From assembly GCA_014650415.1 (NCBI GenBank), contig BMUX01000005.1:124001-188000 (forward strand): 64,000 nucleotides of DNA, given 5' to 3'. This stretch comes from Streptomyces spiroverticillatus (GTDB lineage Bacteria; Actinomycetota; Actinomycetes; Streptomycetales; Streptomycetaceae). Position 1 is the first letter of the stretch. Each line of letters starts with the position of its first letter. The position numbers and the translations under genes were made by a program. Positions 49,295 to 57,874 of the stretch are shown here, in pieces. A model generated the notes under the pieces. The model was not told the origin of the DNA, ran no database searches, and was given only the letters and a program-made list of their open reading frames with translations.

Positions 49295-50755
49295 TTGTCT
49301 TCCTCCGCGCTCGGCCACGGGCCAGAGCACACCGCCCCGACCCCGACCTCACGGACTGCCTTCGCGGCCCGCATCGCCCTGCTCGTGCTGCTGACCGCCG
49401 AGCTCATGGACATCCTCGACCAGTCGGTCGTCCTGACCGCGCTGCCCGCGATCCAGGACTCGACCGGCGCCGGACCGGCCGCAGTGCAGTGGCTGACCAC
49501 CGGCTACTCCCTGCCCGTCGCCATCGGGCTGATCACGGGCGGGCGCCTCGGCGACCTCTACGGCCGGCGCAGGCTCCTGCTGACCGGCACCGTCGTGTTC
49601 ACCACGGCCTCCCTGCTGTGCGGCCTCGCCTCCGGGCCGGGCGTGCTGGTCGGGGCCCGCGCGCTCCAGGGCGTGGGAGTCGCGCTGATGATCCCGCAGG
49701 TCCTGGCCACCCTCCACGTCACCTTCGCGGGGCGCAACCGCAGCAAGGCCTTCGGCCTGTACGGGGCCGTCCTCTCCATCGCAAATGTCCTCGGCCCGGT
49801 GATGGGCGGCCTGCTCACCGAGGCCGACCTGTTCGGCCTGTCCTGGCGGCCGATCTTCCTGATCAACGTGCCCGTCGGCCTCGCCGTGATCGTCCTGGGA
49901 CGCCGGTTCGTCCCCGAGTCGACGGAGCAGAAGGCCGACCGGCCCGACCTGGCCGGCATGGCGCTGTCCGCGCTGGCCGTCGTCCTGATCGTCTTCCCGC
50001 TCACCGAGGGGCACCTCCACCACTGGCCGCTGTGGGTCTTCGGCCTGCTCGCCGCCGGTCTCCTCACGCTGGCCGTCTTCCTGCGCCACCAGCGGCGCAA
50101 GCAGAACGGCGCACCGCTCGTGCCCCCGTCCCTCTTCCGGGGCAGGCAGTTCCCCGGCGGCACGGCCGCGCAACTGGTGCACGGTCTGCTGTGCGGGCTG
50201 TTCTTCATGACCTGGACCCTCTACCTCCAGCACGGACTGGGCATGAGCCCCTTCCACGCGGCCCTGGCCTTCGTCCTGCTCTCCGTCGGAGAGCTGGGCG
50301 GAGCGACGATCGCGGCGAAGAGCGCCGGGCGCTTCGCCCGCCGGCTTCCCCAGACCGGCCTCCTCATCACGATCGCCGCGATGGCCGGCTACGGACTCCA
50401 GATCACCGCGTACGGATCGGGCCTGACCCTGCTGGGGATGACCGCTCCGGTCGTGCTGGTCGGCTTCGGACTCGGCATGGTCAGCGGGCCTCTCGCCGAC
50501 CTGTCCCTCGCGGAGGTTCCGCACGACAACGCGGGTGCCGCGTCCGGCGTGTTCAACACGGCCATGCATCTGGGCATCGCCCTCGGCACCGCGATGACCG
50601 CCCTGGTGTTCTTCACGACCACCGACGGCTCACCGGACGCCGGGCTCAACCGCGAGGCGTTCCTCGCCGTCCTGTGGTGGGTCGGCGGCCTCCTCGCCCT
50701 GATGTGGGCCCTGACGTTCTGCCTGCCCCGGCACGCGACCGTCCAGGCCGACTGA
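49295..50755 (+). CDS. MFS drug exporter, DHA2 family
   Basis: 486-residue 14-TM exporter with motifs LDQSVVLTALPAI (D1, about 42-54), GGRLGDLYGRRR (motif A, about 87-98), and VLGPVMGGLL (motif C), then VPHDNAGAASGVFNTAMHLG near the end. It is clearly related to the two exporters at 1-2809: the same LITGGRLGDLYGRRR, ADLFGL-WRP-FLINVP layout and C-terminal (E/R)VPHD(D/N)AG. The start is TTG 49295 with GGAG eight bases upstream. A dispersed repeat follows its stop. Substrate unknown. Confidence 0.92.
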   Translation: MSSSALGHGPEHTAPTPTSRTAFAARIALLVLLTAELMDILDQSVVLTALPAIQDSTGAGPAAVQWLTTGYSLPVAIGLITGGRLGDLYGRRRLLLTGTVVFTTASLLCGLASGPGVLVGARALQGVGVALMIPQVLATLHVTFAGRNRSKAFGLYGAVLSIANVLGPVMGGLLTEADLFGLSWRPIFLINVPVGLAVIVLGRRFVPESTEQKADRPDLAGMALSALAVVLIVFPLTEGHLHHWPLWVFGLLAAGLLTLAVFLRHQRRKQNGAPLVPPSLFRGRQFPGGTAAQLVHGLLCGLFFMTWTLYLQHGLGMSPFHAALAFVLLSVGELGGATIAAKSAGRFARRLPQTGLLITIAAMAGYGLQITAYGSGLTLLGMTAPVVLVGFGLGMVSGPLADLSLAEVPHDNAGAASGVFNTAMHLGIALGTAMTALVFFTTTDGSPDAGLNREAFLAVLWWVGGLLALMWALTFCLPRHATVQAD

Positions 50756-50768
50756 GCAGCCTGTCGTA

Positions 50769-51060
50769 CCCCTCCAGGGGCGCGGGGAACTGCGCGCTCA
50801 GCCACCCACTCACCCGCACGGAACCGGCCCCATGCCCCGCGGGTTTAGGTGAAGGGGCGGGGCTGGGGACCCTCTTGGCCCAGCGGGCCGGGGCTTCACA
50901 TGCCCTGTAGCGGGAGGCGCCCCGAGGGCCCCGGGGTGAGCGCGTCCGGCGTGCAAGGTGCGGGCAGGGGGCGGCACCGGGGCGGGCCCGGAGCGAGAGG
51001 GGCCGCCCCCTTGCCCGCCCGTCCCGCCCCCGGGGGGCGGCCCCGCCGCCCAAGGGGGCT
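50769..51060 (+). repeat. Dispersed intergenic repeat, copy B
   Basis: Second copy of the element at 26737-27037, same strand. Order and wording match (ggggcgcggggaactgcgcg, ccccgcgggtttaggtgaag, cgagggccccgggg, aaggtgcgggcagggggcgg, ttgcccgcccgtcccgcccc). After it a partial duplication (ctgccgcccaagggggc, about 51074-51090) and further GC-rich sequence fill the gap before the convergent MFS gene. Confidence 0.85.
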
Positions 51061-51219
51061 CGGCGGAAAGGCCCTGCCGCCCAAGGGGGCGAGGGGGAAG
51101 GGGGAAGGACGGCCCCGCCGTCACCCCGTCCTGCGCGGCGCGGGACTGCTGGTCCCCGCCCGGTCCGGACGGTCGGTGCTCTACCGGCACACCCCGCTCG
51201 GCGAGGCACTCGTCGGGGG

Positions 51220-52647
51220 TCAGATGCGGTAGCGGCGCAGGGCCGGTGCCGTCAGGGCCAGGAGGGAGGTCGTGGCGAGGACGAGGAGGCCGCCGGTGAC
51301 GACCGCCGCGGGGGCGCCGAAGGCGGAGCCCGTCGCGCCGTGGAGGGCGTCCGCCAGCCGGGGGCCGCCCGCGACCACCACCGTGAAGACGCCCTGCATC
51401 CGGCCGCGCATCTCGTCCGTCGCCGCCGAGAGGAGAATCGCACCGCGGAAGACCATCGAGACCATGTCCGCGATGCCGGCCACCGCCAGGAACGCCACCG
51501 CCAGCCACAGGCTGCCGGAGAGGCCGAAGCCCGCGATGGCCGCGCCCCACACCAGCACCGCCCCGATCACCATCCAGCCGTGCCGCCGCGCCCGCGAGAA
51601 CGTACCGGAGAAGAGGCCTCCGAGGACCGCCCCCACGGGTATCGCCGCGAACAGCAGGCCGAGGGCCAGGCCTTCGCCGTACGGCGCGTACGTCTCGGAC
51701 GCGAGCTGCGGGAAGAGGGCGCGGGGCATCCCGAACACCATCGCGATGATGTCCGCGAGGAAGGAGAGGAGGAGGACCTTGCGGGAGGCGATGTAGCGGA
51801 AACCGGCGAGGATTTCGCGGAAGCCGGCGGGGCGGCGACGGCTCCGGGCACCGTCCGTCCCCGCCGTGTCGAGGGGTGGCAGGGCGGGGAGCTTGTAGAC
51901 GGCCCACACCGTCACGCACAGGGCAAGTGCGTCGATCAAGTAGAGGTCGGGCAGCCCGATGACCGGGATCAGAACGCCCGCCAGCAGCGGGCCCACGATC
52001 TGGCCGGTCTGCATGACCGTCGAGCCGAGGGCGTTGGCCGCGGCGATCTCCTCGGCGGGGACCAGCCGGGCGATGGAGGCCGTGCGGGCCGGGGCGTTGA
52101 GGCCCCAGAAGGCCTGCTGTACGGCGAGCAGCAGCATCAGCGCGAGAACGGAGTCCAGGCCGGTCGCCGCCTGGAGCCAGAAGAGCACCGAGGTGACGGC
52201 GATGCCACAGTTGGTGACGAGGAGCAGCTTGCGCCGGTCGACGGCGTCGGCGATCGCACCGCCCCACAGGGCGAAGACGACGAGGGGGACCAGGCCCGCC
52301 AAGCTCGCCGCGCCGACCCAGGCGGAGGAGCCGGTGAGGTCGTAGATCTGCTTCGGTACGGCGACGGCCGTCAGCTGGCTGCCGACGGCGGTGACGATGG
52401 TCGAGGACCACAGGCGGCGGTAGGCGGGGATGCGCAGCGGCCGGGTGTCCATCGCCCAGCGCCGCCAGCCGCGCCGGGGCGGCGGTGCGTCCTCGGAACC
52501 AGCCGCAGCCGCGGACTCCGGCCCGGACTCGGCCCCCGAGGCGGTCGGCTGCGGGTCGTCGGCCCCCGAGGCGGTCGGCTGCGGGTCGTCGGCCCCCGAG
52601 GCGGTCGGCCGCGGGTCGTCCCCCGCGCTGTTCTTGCTGGTGTTCAC
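51220..52647 (-). CDS. MFS transporter, EntS-like (MFS_3), with repeat-expanded N-terminus
   Basis: 475 residues. From about residue 60 on it is a 12-TM exporter of the EntS/enterobactin type: YRRLWSSTIVTAVGSQLTAV, PLVVFALWGGAIADAVDRRK, APARTASIARLVPAEEIAAA, TGQIVGPLLAGVLIPVIG. Such proteins export siderophores or other small molecules. The first 55 residues are hydrophilic and include three 10-residue repeats DDP(R/Q)PTASGA, encoded by a 30-bp tandem repeat. The GTG start at 52647 has GGGAAG close upstream; TTG 52671 is an alternative. Convergent with the DHA2 gene. Confidence 0.88.
   Translation of the reverse strand: MNTSKNSAGDDPRPTASGADDPQPTASGADDPQPTASGAESGPESAAAAGSEDAPPPRRGWRRWAMDTRPLRIPAYRRLWSSTIVTAVGSQLTAVAVPKQIYDLTGSSAWVGAASLAGLVPLVVFALWGGAIADAVDRRKLLLVTNCGIAVTSVLFWLQAATGLDSVLALMLLLAVQQAFWGLNAPARTASIARLVPAEEIAAANALGSTVMQTGQIVGPLLAGVLIPVIGLPDLYLIDALALCVTVWAVYKLPALPPLDTAGTDGARSRRRPAGFREILAGFRYIASRKVLLLSFLADIIAMVFGMPRALFPQLASETYAPYGEGLALGLLFAAIPVGAVLGGLFSGTFSRARRHGWMVIGAVLVWGAAIAGFGLSGSLWLAVAFLAVAGIADMVSMVFRGAILLSAATDEMRGRMQGVFTVVVAGGPRLADALHGATGSAFGAPAAVVTGGLLVLATTSLLALTAPALRRYRI
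52531..52620. repeat. 30-bp in-frame tandem repeat, three copies
   Basis: ggcccccgaggcggtcggct plus gcgggtcgtc at 52531, 52561 and 52591, the third with one mismatch. It encodes D-D-P-(Q/R)-P-T-A-S-G-A in the N-terminus of the EntS-like transporter. Near-identity means recent expansion. Confidence 0.92.
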
Positions 52648-52846
52648 GGTCTTCCCGGGTGCTCGCCGCAAGGCACTTCCGTACGGAATGCTCCCTCCCG
52701 CACGAAATGGTGCCCGCTACATCTATCGGAACCGCTCCAGTGTCCCAGCCCGGGGATTCCGCAGCACCGGCGGAGGGCGGGTGCCCGGCTCGTCGCCGGA
52801 AACCCGCCCTCTCGCCCGTTCAAGCAGGCGCACGCCGCAGCGCGGC

Positions 52847-53020
52847 TCAGCGCTTGAAGGTGTCCTTGGTCTTCTCCTTGGTCTCCCGGGCCTCGCCCCG
52901 GGCCTCCAGGGCGGCGCCCTTGGCGGCCGTGGTGTCCTGGCCCACCGCGTGGGCCGTCTTCTTCACGGCCTTGCCGACGACCTGCTCGGTCTTGGCCTTG
53001 GCCTTCTCTCCGGCGCTCAT
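52847..53020 (-). CDS. CsbD-like stress protein
   Basis: 57 residues, highly charged and helical, of the CsbD family: GEKAKAKTEQVVGKAVKKTA then GEARETKEKTKDTFKR. CsbD is a general-stress (sigma-B type) protein of unknown biochemical role. ATG 53020 has GGAG six bases upstream. It is followed upstream on the same strand by a decayed HAD gene. Confidence 0.85.
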   Translation of the reverse strand: MSAGEKAKAKTEQVVGKAVKKTAHAVGQDTTAAKGAALEARGEARETKEKTKDTFKR

Positions 53021-53110
53021 GACGTGCTCCTTCCTTCGTCGTTCGAACAATCGCCTGCCCCTCGCATCCCGGCGGAAACGGTGCTCCCTCCCACGAGTTC
53101 TCCGCCGCGG

Positions 53111-53426
53111 TCAGCCCAGCAGGTCGATCAGGCCCGCCGGGAGGTACGCGAGCCCGTGCGGCTGTCCGATGCGGTACCCGTCGAAGCCGAGCGAGGCAGC
53201 GGTCTCGACCTCCGCCGCCGCCTCGCCCTGGAAGACCAGCGTGCAGCCGCCTCCCGAGGTGCCGTTCGCGCAGGGAGCGCAGGTGGGCGGCGGCGCGGGG
53301 CAGGTAGTCGAAGCTGCCGTTCTCGGCGGTGGGCACGAGGGTCTCGCCGAGGTCGAAGCAGACGACGGGGCAAGGGCTTTGGGCCCGGGGTACGGCCTCG
53401 GGCCTCGCCGGTGCACTGCCCTGCAC
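53111..53426 (-). pseudogene. HAD-like hydrolase remnant (internal deletion, frameshift)
   Basis: The N-terminal HAD motif PVVCFDLGETLVPTAENG, with DYLPRAAAHLRSLRER, is read in one frame from about GTG 53426. Near 53250-53265 it changes frame to a C-terminal part, CTLVFQGEAAAEVETAASL then GFDGYRIGQPHGLAYLPAGL and a TGA at 53111. The middle of the protein (cap and second and third HAD motifs) is absent. Intact relatives would be about 200 residues (family knowledge). The start is unsure. It is not likely to be functional. Confidence 0.65.
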
Positions 53427-53573
53427 GTAGAGGAGGATCTGGTCACGGCGGTGACGCCCCTCTCCTCGGCGAATGCGACATGCGACGCCCGTCCCCACCC
53501 AGCGACACCGCCCGGAACTCCGCCCTCCGTCCTCCACTACGGCCGTCCCCGGCACTGACGGTACGGTCGCCGC

Positions 53574-54101
53574 ATGTCTGAGATCCGCCTGACCACCCCC
53601 TCCTTCCTCGTGCTCGGGGTCATCGACCAGCTCGGCGAGGCGAGTCCGTACGACGTGAAGGTCGAGGCCGGGCGGACGGTCGGCCCCTTCTGGTCCGTGC
53701 CGCACGCGCAGGTGTACGCGCAGTGCGACCGCCTCCTGGAGGCGGGGCTCATCGCGGAGGTCCGCCGCGAGGGCGGCCGCAACCGGCGCGTGATGCGCCT
53801 GACCGACGCGGGCCGCGAGGCGCTCGCCGGGTGGCTGGCCGACCCCGCGTTCGTCCCCGTCGAGGCGCGCGAACGCGGCATCCTCAAGCTGTGGTTCGGG
53901 GCACGCCCGCAGGAGCTGGCCCCGGTCCAACTCGCCGAGCACCGGCGCACGTTGGCCGAGTACGAGGAACTCGCGGAGAGCGTGGGCGAGTTGCTGACCG
54001 GCGGACAGCGCGGGGCGCTCGAATTCGGCATCCGGTACGAGCAGATGATGGTGGATTTCTGGCGTTGGGTGGAGGCTCCCGCGGAAGCTGCCGACGAGTA
54101 G
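53574..54101 (+). CDS. PadR family transcriptional regulator
   Basis: 175-residue winged-helix repressor: LTTPSFLVLGVIDQLGEASP and YDVKVEAGRTVGPFWSVPHA (wHTH), with QCDRLLEAGLIAEVRREGGR, then the C-terminal Vir_act_alpha_C coiled coil (about 95-170). ATG 53574 shows no strong ribosome site. A 23-bp palindrome lies 64 bases after its stop, before the two membrane-protein genes, so it most likely represses those. Ligand unknown. Confidence 0.9.
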   Translation: MSEIRLTTPSFLVLGVIDQLGEASPYDVKVEAGRTVGPFWSVPHAQVYAQCDRLLEAGLIAEVRREGGRNRRVMRLTDAGREALAGWLADPAFVPVEARERGILKLWFGARPQELAPVQLAEHRRTLAEYEELAESVGELLTGGQRGALEFGIRYEQMMVDFWRWVEAPAEAADE

Positions 54102-54164
54102 AACTCACCGGTAACCCACCCCCTCCAGCCCGTTGACGCCATGTCTCACACCCCTCTACCGTCT

Positions 54165-54187
54165 CGATAGTCCAGAAAGGACTATCG
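54165..54187. promoter_or_regulatory. PadR operator palindrome
   Basis: CGATAGTCC-agaaa-GGACTATCG, perfect 9-bp arms with 5-bp spacer. It lies just downstream of a TTGACG-type -35 (54132) and 35 bases before the DUF2306 start at 54222, right after padR. Confidence 0.75.
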
Positions 54188-54221
54188 CAACGGGCAGCCC
54201 CGAGGGAGCCGTGGGAAAGCC

Positions 54222-55412
54222 GTGAACCACCTCAAGCAAGCCCCCTGGAAGCGCATCGCCGCCGTCGCGACGGTCGTCGTGTGCGTGACGTACGCGCCGG
54301 TCGCGATGACCGAACTCTGGCCGTACGCCCGGCCGGGCGCGCCCGCGATCGGCGAATGGGTGCTGGGCAAGGTCGTCACCCCCGGCTACGTCGCCGAGGC
54401 GCTGGCCACCCGCATCGCACCGTACGGACGCAGTCTGATCCCGTTGGTCGTCCATTCGGTACTGGGCGGCGCGCTGATGCTGCTGGGCCCGGTCCAGCTC
54501 CTGTCGGCGGTGCGCCGCCGGGCCCGCCTGCACCGGATCGCGGGCGTGGCGTTCGCCGTGACGGTGTACGCGTCGATGGCCGGGGCGGCGCTCTACCTGC
54601 TGCGGACCGCGCCCGAGGACGCATTCGGCGGGGCGTCGTTCTGGATCGTGCTGGCGACCATCCTCCTCGGCACGGTGCTGAGCGTGACCTTCGGCACCCT
54701 GGCGGCGGTGCGGCGCATGCCCGAGCTGCACCAGCGCTGGATGCTGCTCTGCTACGGCTTCCTGATGACCGCCCCGCTGCTCCGCCTGGAGTGGGGCGGC
54801 CTCCCGCTCCTCCTCCCGGGCCTGCCGATGGAGGAGATCAACCGCGTCGCCATCATGCACCTGGGCTCGCTCGTCGTCTTCGGCGCGCTGCTCGCCTCGC
54901 GCGGGATGGACCGCCGGGGCAAGTCGGCCTCGATGGAAGGGACTTGGGCGCCGGGACCGGTCCTGGTCCTGGCCCACCTGGCGGGAGCGGCGGGGCTCGT
55001 GTGGATCACCACGGGCTTCCTCTCCGAGGGCGCGTCGGGCCGCCGCCTGCTCGGCGGCTTCCTGATCCCGTACGTCATCACGTACGCGGTGATGATCCAC
55101 CGGCACCGCGCGGCGACCCGGCGCGGCGACTCCTGGGCCCGCGAGGAGTGGCGCCTGCACCTGACCGCACTGTGCCTGGCCCCTGCCCTGTCCGCCGCAC
55201 TGGCCCTCCCCCTCCAGCACGCCATGTCGCTCGACCGGTACACGGCCCTGGCCTCGACGGTGGGCATCGGCTGCGGGGTGACGGCCTTCGCGGCGACGAC
55301 ACTGCTGAGCCTGCGCGTCGTCCACGCCCACGAGACGGCCCGCCGGGCTTCGGCACCGCCCCTGCCCCACCCCACGGCCCCGAGGACGGAGCAAGCCGCA
55401 CATGCGAAGTGA
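54222..55412 (+). CDS. DUF2306 multi-pass membrane protein
   Basis: 396 residues with about nine membrane helices, e.g. IAAVATVVVCVTYAPVAM and LIPLVVHSVLGGALMLLGPV. DUF2306 features are LHRIAGVAFAVTVYASMAGA and MPELHQRWMLLCYGFLMTAP. Function unknown. Start GTG 54222 has GGGAAA close upstream. It overlaps the next gene by 11 bases and is probably repressed by PadR through the palindrome upstream. Confidence 0.85.
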   Translation: MNHLKQAPWKRIAAVATVVVCVTYAPVAMTELWPYARPGAPAIGEWVLGKVVTPGYVAEALATRIAPYGRSLIPLVVHSVLGGALMLLGPVQLLSAVRRRARLHRIAGVAFAVTVYASMAGAALYLLRTAPEDAFGGASFWIVLATILLGTVLSVTFGTLAAVRRMPELHQRWMLLCYGFLMTAPLLRLEWGGLPLLLPGLPMEEINRVAIMHLGSLVVFGALLASRGMDRRGKSASMEGTWAPGPVLVLAHLAGAAGLVWITTGFLSEGASGRRLLGGFLIPYVITYAVMIHRHRAATRRGDSWAREEWRLHLTALCLAPALSAALALPLQHAMSLDRYTALASTVGIGCGVTAFAATTLLSLRVVHAHETARRASAPPLPHPTAPRTEQAAHAK

Positions 55413-56334
55413 CACGAACAGCGAAACGCACAGCAGCGCGAGCAGCAGCACAACCAGCGGCACGACCCCCGCGGCGGTCGCACCCGAGGGCGGCCGACCG
55501 CTGACGGCGGGCATCGCGATCCTGGCCTCCGTGGTCGCGGCGGTGAGCCTGACGACCGGCGGAATCATGGCCGTCGCCGGGGCACTCGGCCACACCTTCA
55601 GCCCCTGGAAGTCCGCCCTCCCCGTGAGCCCGGGCCTGATCGGGGCGGCGATGGCGGGGGTGGCCCCTGGCCTGTTCGCGATCTCCAGGGCACGTGTCTG
55701 GGAGGAGGTCCGCACGCTCGTCCTCCCCCTCCTGATCGTCCTGGCCGGAACCTTCACGGTGACCCTCCTCAACGCGGGCCAACTCCAGGCGGCGGCAGGC
55801 GGATCGGCGGTCCTGGTCCTCTTCAGCCTCGGCTGGGTGGCGATCCTGGGCGCTCTGGCGCTGAGCGCGCTGCTGGCGGTGGGCTTCCAGTACGCGAAGC
55901 CGGCCGCGCCGATCACCACCCCCGGGGTGCCGCTCCCCAACTGGTCCAAACCCCTCGTCGCGGTGCTGGGTTCGAGCTGGCTGGGCATCGGTACGGGGCT
56001 GCTCCTGCGCCCCGACTTCTGGGACGCCTTCGTCCCCTGGACGGTCAACCGCCCCGACGCGCAAGGCCTGGGCATCTGGGCGGTCGCCCTGGGCACGGGC
56101 GTCCTCGGCTCCCTCGCGGAGGACGACCTGACCCGCCTCCGCCCGGCCCTGCGGGCACTTCCCGGCGTCGCCCTCGCCCTGACGGTGGTCCTGGCGGCCC
56201 GCGCGGGCTCGGTCGCCTGGACCTCGGGCCCGGGCCTGTCCCTGGTGGCGCTGGTGCTGGGCCTGGGGGCGAGCGGCCTGACGGGAAGCGTGCTGGCGAG
56301 GCGGACGCGTCAGCGTCAGCGGCGTCCCTCTTGA
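55402..56334 (+). CDS. Hypothetical membrane protein, co-transcribed with DUF2306
   Basis: 310 residues. A Ser/Thr-rich N-terminus (about 1-25) is followed by about eight membrane helices: LTAGIAILASVVAAVSLTTG, LVLPLLIVLAGTFTVTLL, AVLVLFSLGWVAILGALALS and others. ATG 55402 lies inside the end of the upstream gene (overlap 55402-55412), so translation is coupled. I do not recognise the family. It may form a complex with the DUF2306 protein; inference. Confidence 0.75.
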   Translation: MRSDTNSETHSSASSSTTSGTTPAAVAPEGGRPLTAGIAILASVVAAVSLTTGGIMAVAGALGHTFSPWKSALPVSPGLIGAAMAGVAPGLFAISRARVWEEVRTLVLPLLIVLAGTFTVTLLNAGQLQAAAGGSAVLVLFSLGWVAILGALALSALLAVGFQYAKPAAPITTPGVPLPNWSKPLVAVLGSSWLGIGTGLLLRPDFWDAFVPWTVNRPDAQGLGIWAVALGTGVLGSLAEDDLTRLRPALRALPGVALALTVVLAARAGSVAWTSGPGLSLVALVLGLGASGLTGSVLARRTRQRQRRPS

Positions 56335-56390
56335 AACACCCCCGCCCAGGGCAGGCTTCCCCAAACCTCCGCCCCCCCCCGGGAGCCCCG

Positions 56391-57815
56391 ATGCCCACCA
56401 CCGACCGGCACCTCCACCCCCTCACCCACACCACCCCCGAAGCCGCCCGGCACTACGAACACGCCCTGGACGCCCTCCTGTTCTTCCGCCCGGAGGTCGT
56501 CGAGCACTCCGCCGACCTCCTCCGCGCCTCCCCCGACTCGCCCATGGGGCAGGCCCTGAACGCCTACCTCGCCGTCCTCGCCACCGAGGAGAAGGACACC
56601 GCCGCGGCCCGCGCCCCGTACACCCGCTTCCGTACCGCACTCGACCCGTCCGCCGTCACCCCGCGCGAGCGCATGCACCTCGCCGCCGCCGGGGCCTGCC
56701 TCGACGGGGACCTGCACGGCGCGGCCCGCATCCTCGACGAGCTGGCGGTCGGCTGGCCGCGTGACGCGCTGGCCCTCCTCGCGGGCCACCAGCTGGACTT
56801 CCTCACCGGCGACGCGGGGCGTCTGCGCGACCGGATCGGCGGGGCGCTGAGTGCGTGGGACCCCGAGGATCCTCACTACGGGCCGCTGCGCGGCATGTAC
56901 TCCTTCGGGCTGGAGGAGTCGGGGCACTACGAGCAGGCCGAGGAGGCGGGGCTGGACGCCCTCGCCCGCAACCCCCGCGACGTCTGGGGCGTGCACGGTG
57001 TGTCCCACACCTTCGAGATGCGGGGCCGCTACGAGGACGGCATGCGCTTCCTCGACGCGCGCACCGCCGACTGGGCGACCGGCAACTTCCTGACCGTGCA
57101 CAACTGGTGGCACTACGCCCTCTTCGCGCTTGAGGCCGGGGACGTCCCGCGCGTCCTCGACATCTACGACAGTGCCGTCCACCCGCCGGACGCCCCGGCC
57201 CTCGCCATGCAACTCCTGGACGCCTCCGCCCTGTTGTGGCGGCTCCTGCTCGCGGGGCACGACGTCCCCGACCGGTGGGAGCGCCTCGCCCAGGACTGGG
57301 CGGAGCGCGCGGACGGCCCGTTCTACGCCTTCAACGACGTGCATGCGGTGATGGCGTACGTGGGGGCCGGGCGCATCAAGGACGCCGAGGCGCTGGTGGC
57401 GGACCGGCAGCGCTGGCTGGACCGGTCCCCCGCCGGTCCGGGCCTGTCCCCCGCCGGCCCGGGCCTGTCCAACCTCGCCATGACCACCGACATCGGCCTC
57501 CCCGTGTGCGAGGCACTGATCGCGTACGGAACGGGCCGCGACCTGCGGACAGTCGACCTGCTCCTCCCCCTGCGCCACCGCCTCGCCTCCTTCGGCGGCA
57601 GCCACGCCCAGCGCGACGCCGTCCAGAAGACCCTCCTGGAGGCGGCTCTGCGGGCCGGCCGCCACGACCTCGCCCGCACTCTCCTCAGCGAGCGCATCGC
57701 CCTGCGCCCGTCCTCCCCGTACAACTGGCTCGCCCAGGCCCGGCTCGCCGACAGTCTCGGCCACCACGCGGAGGCGGCGACGGCCCGCCGCCGCGCACAC
57801 GGCGACGCCCCGTAG
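56391..57815 (+). CDS. TTC38-like tetratricopeptide protein
   Basis: 474 residues, helical repeats. The sequence resembles the TPR protein TTC38 family: YEHALDALLFFRPEVVEHSA, MYSFGLEESGHYEQAEEAGL, VWGVHGVSHTFEMRGRYEDG, NFLTVHNWWHYALFALEAGD. The conserved NxxVHNWWH and HxxxH patterns are visible. The function in bacteria is unknown. ATG 56391 has GGGAG five bases upstream. A perfectly in-frame 21-bp duplication (57426-57467) makes SPAGPGL twice. A C9 run (56372-56380) lies in the leader. Confidence 0.85.
   Translation: MPTTDRHLHPLTHTTPEAARHYEHALDALLFFRPEVVEHSADLLRASPDSPMGQALNAYLAVLATEEKDTAAARAPYTRFRTALDPSAVTPRERMHLAAAGACLDGDLHGAARILDELAVGWPRDALALLAGHQLDFLTGDAGRLRDRIGGALSAWDPEDPHYGPLRGMYSFGLEESGHYEQAEEAGLDALARNPRDVWGVHGVSHTFEMRGRYEDGMRFLDARTADWATGNFLTVHNWWHYALFALEAGDVPRVLDIYDSAVHPPDAPALAMQLLDASALLWRLLLAGHDVPDRWERLAQDWAERADGPFYAFNDVHAVMAYVGAGRIKDAEALVADRQRWLDRSPAGPGLSPAGPGLSNLAMTTDIGLPVCEALIAYGTGRDLRTVDLLLPLRHRLASFGGSHAQRDAVQKTLLEAALRAGRHDLARTLLSERIALRPSSPYNWLAQARLADSLGHHAEAATARRRAHGDAP
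57426..57467. repeat. Two-copy 21-bp repeat in TTC38-like gene
   Basis: tcccccgccggtccgggcctg at 57426 and tcccccgccggcccgggcctg at 57447, with one mismatch. It encodes SPAGPGL twice in frame. Confidence 0.8.
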
Positions 57816-57874
57816 CGCTTCGCACCGGAGCGGCGCCGCTGGTGCGCTGCCCCGGTGCCGGGCGCGCCCCGGTG

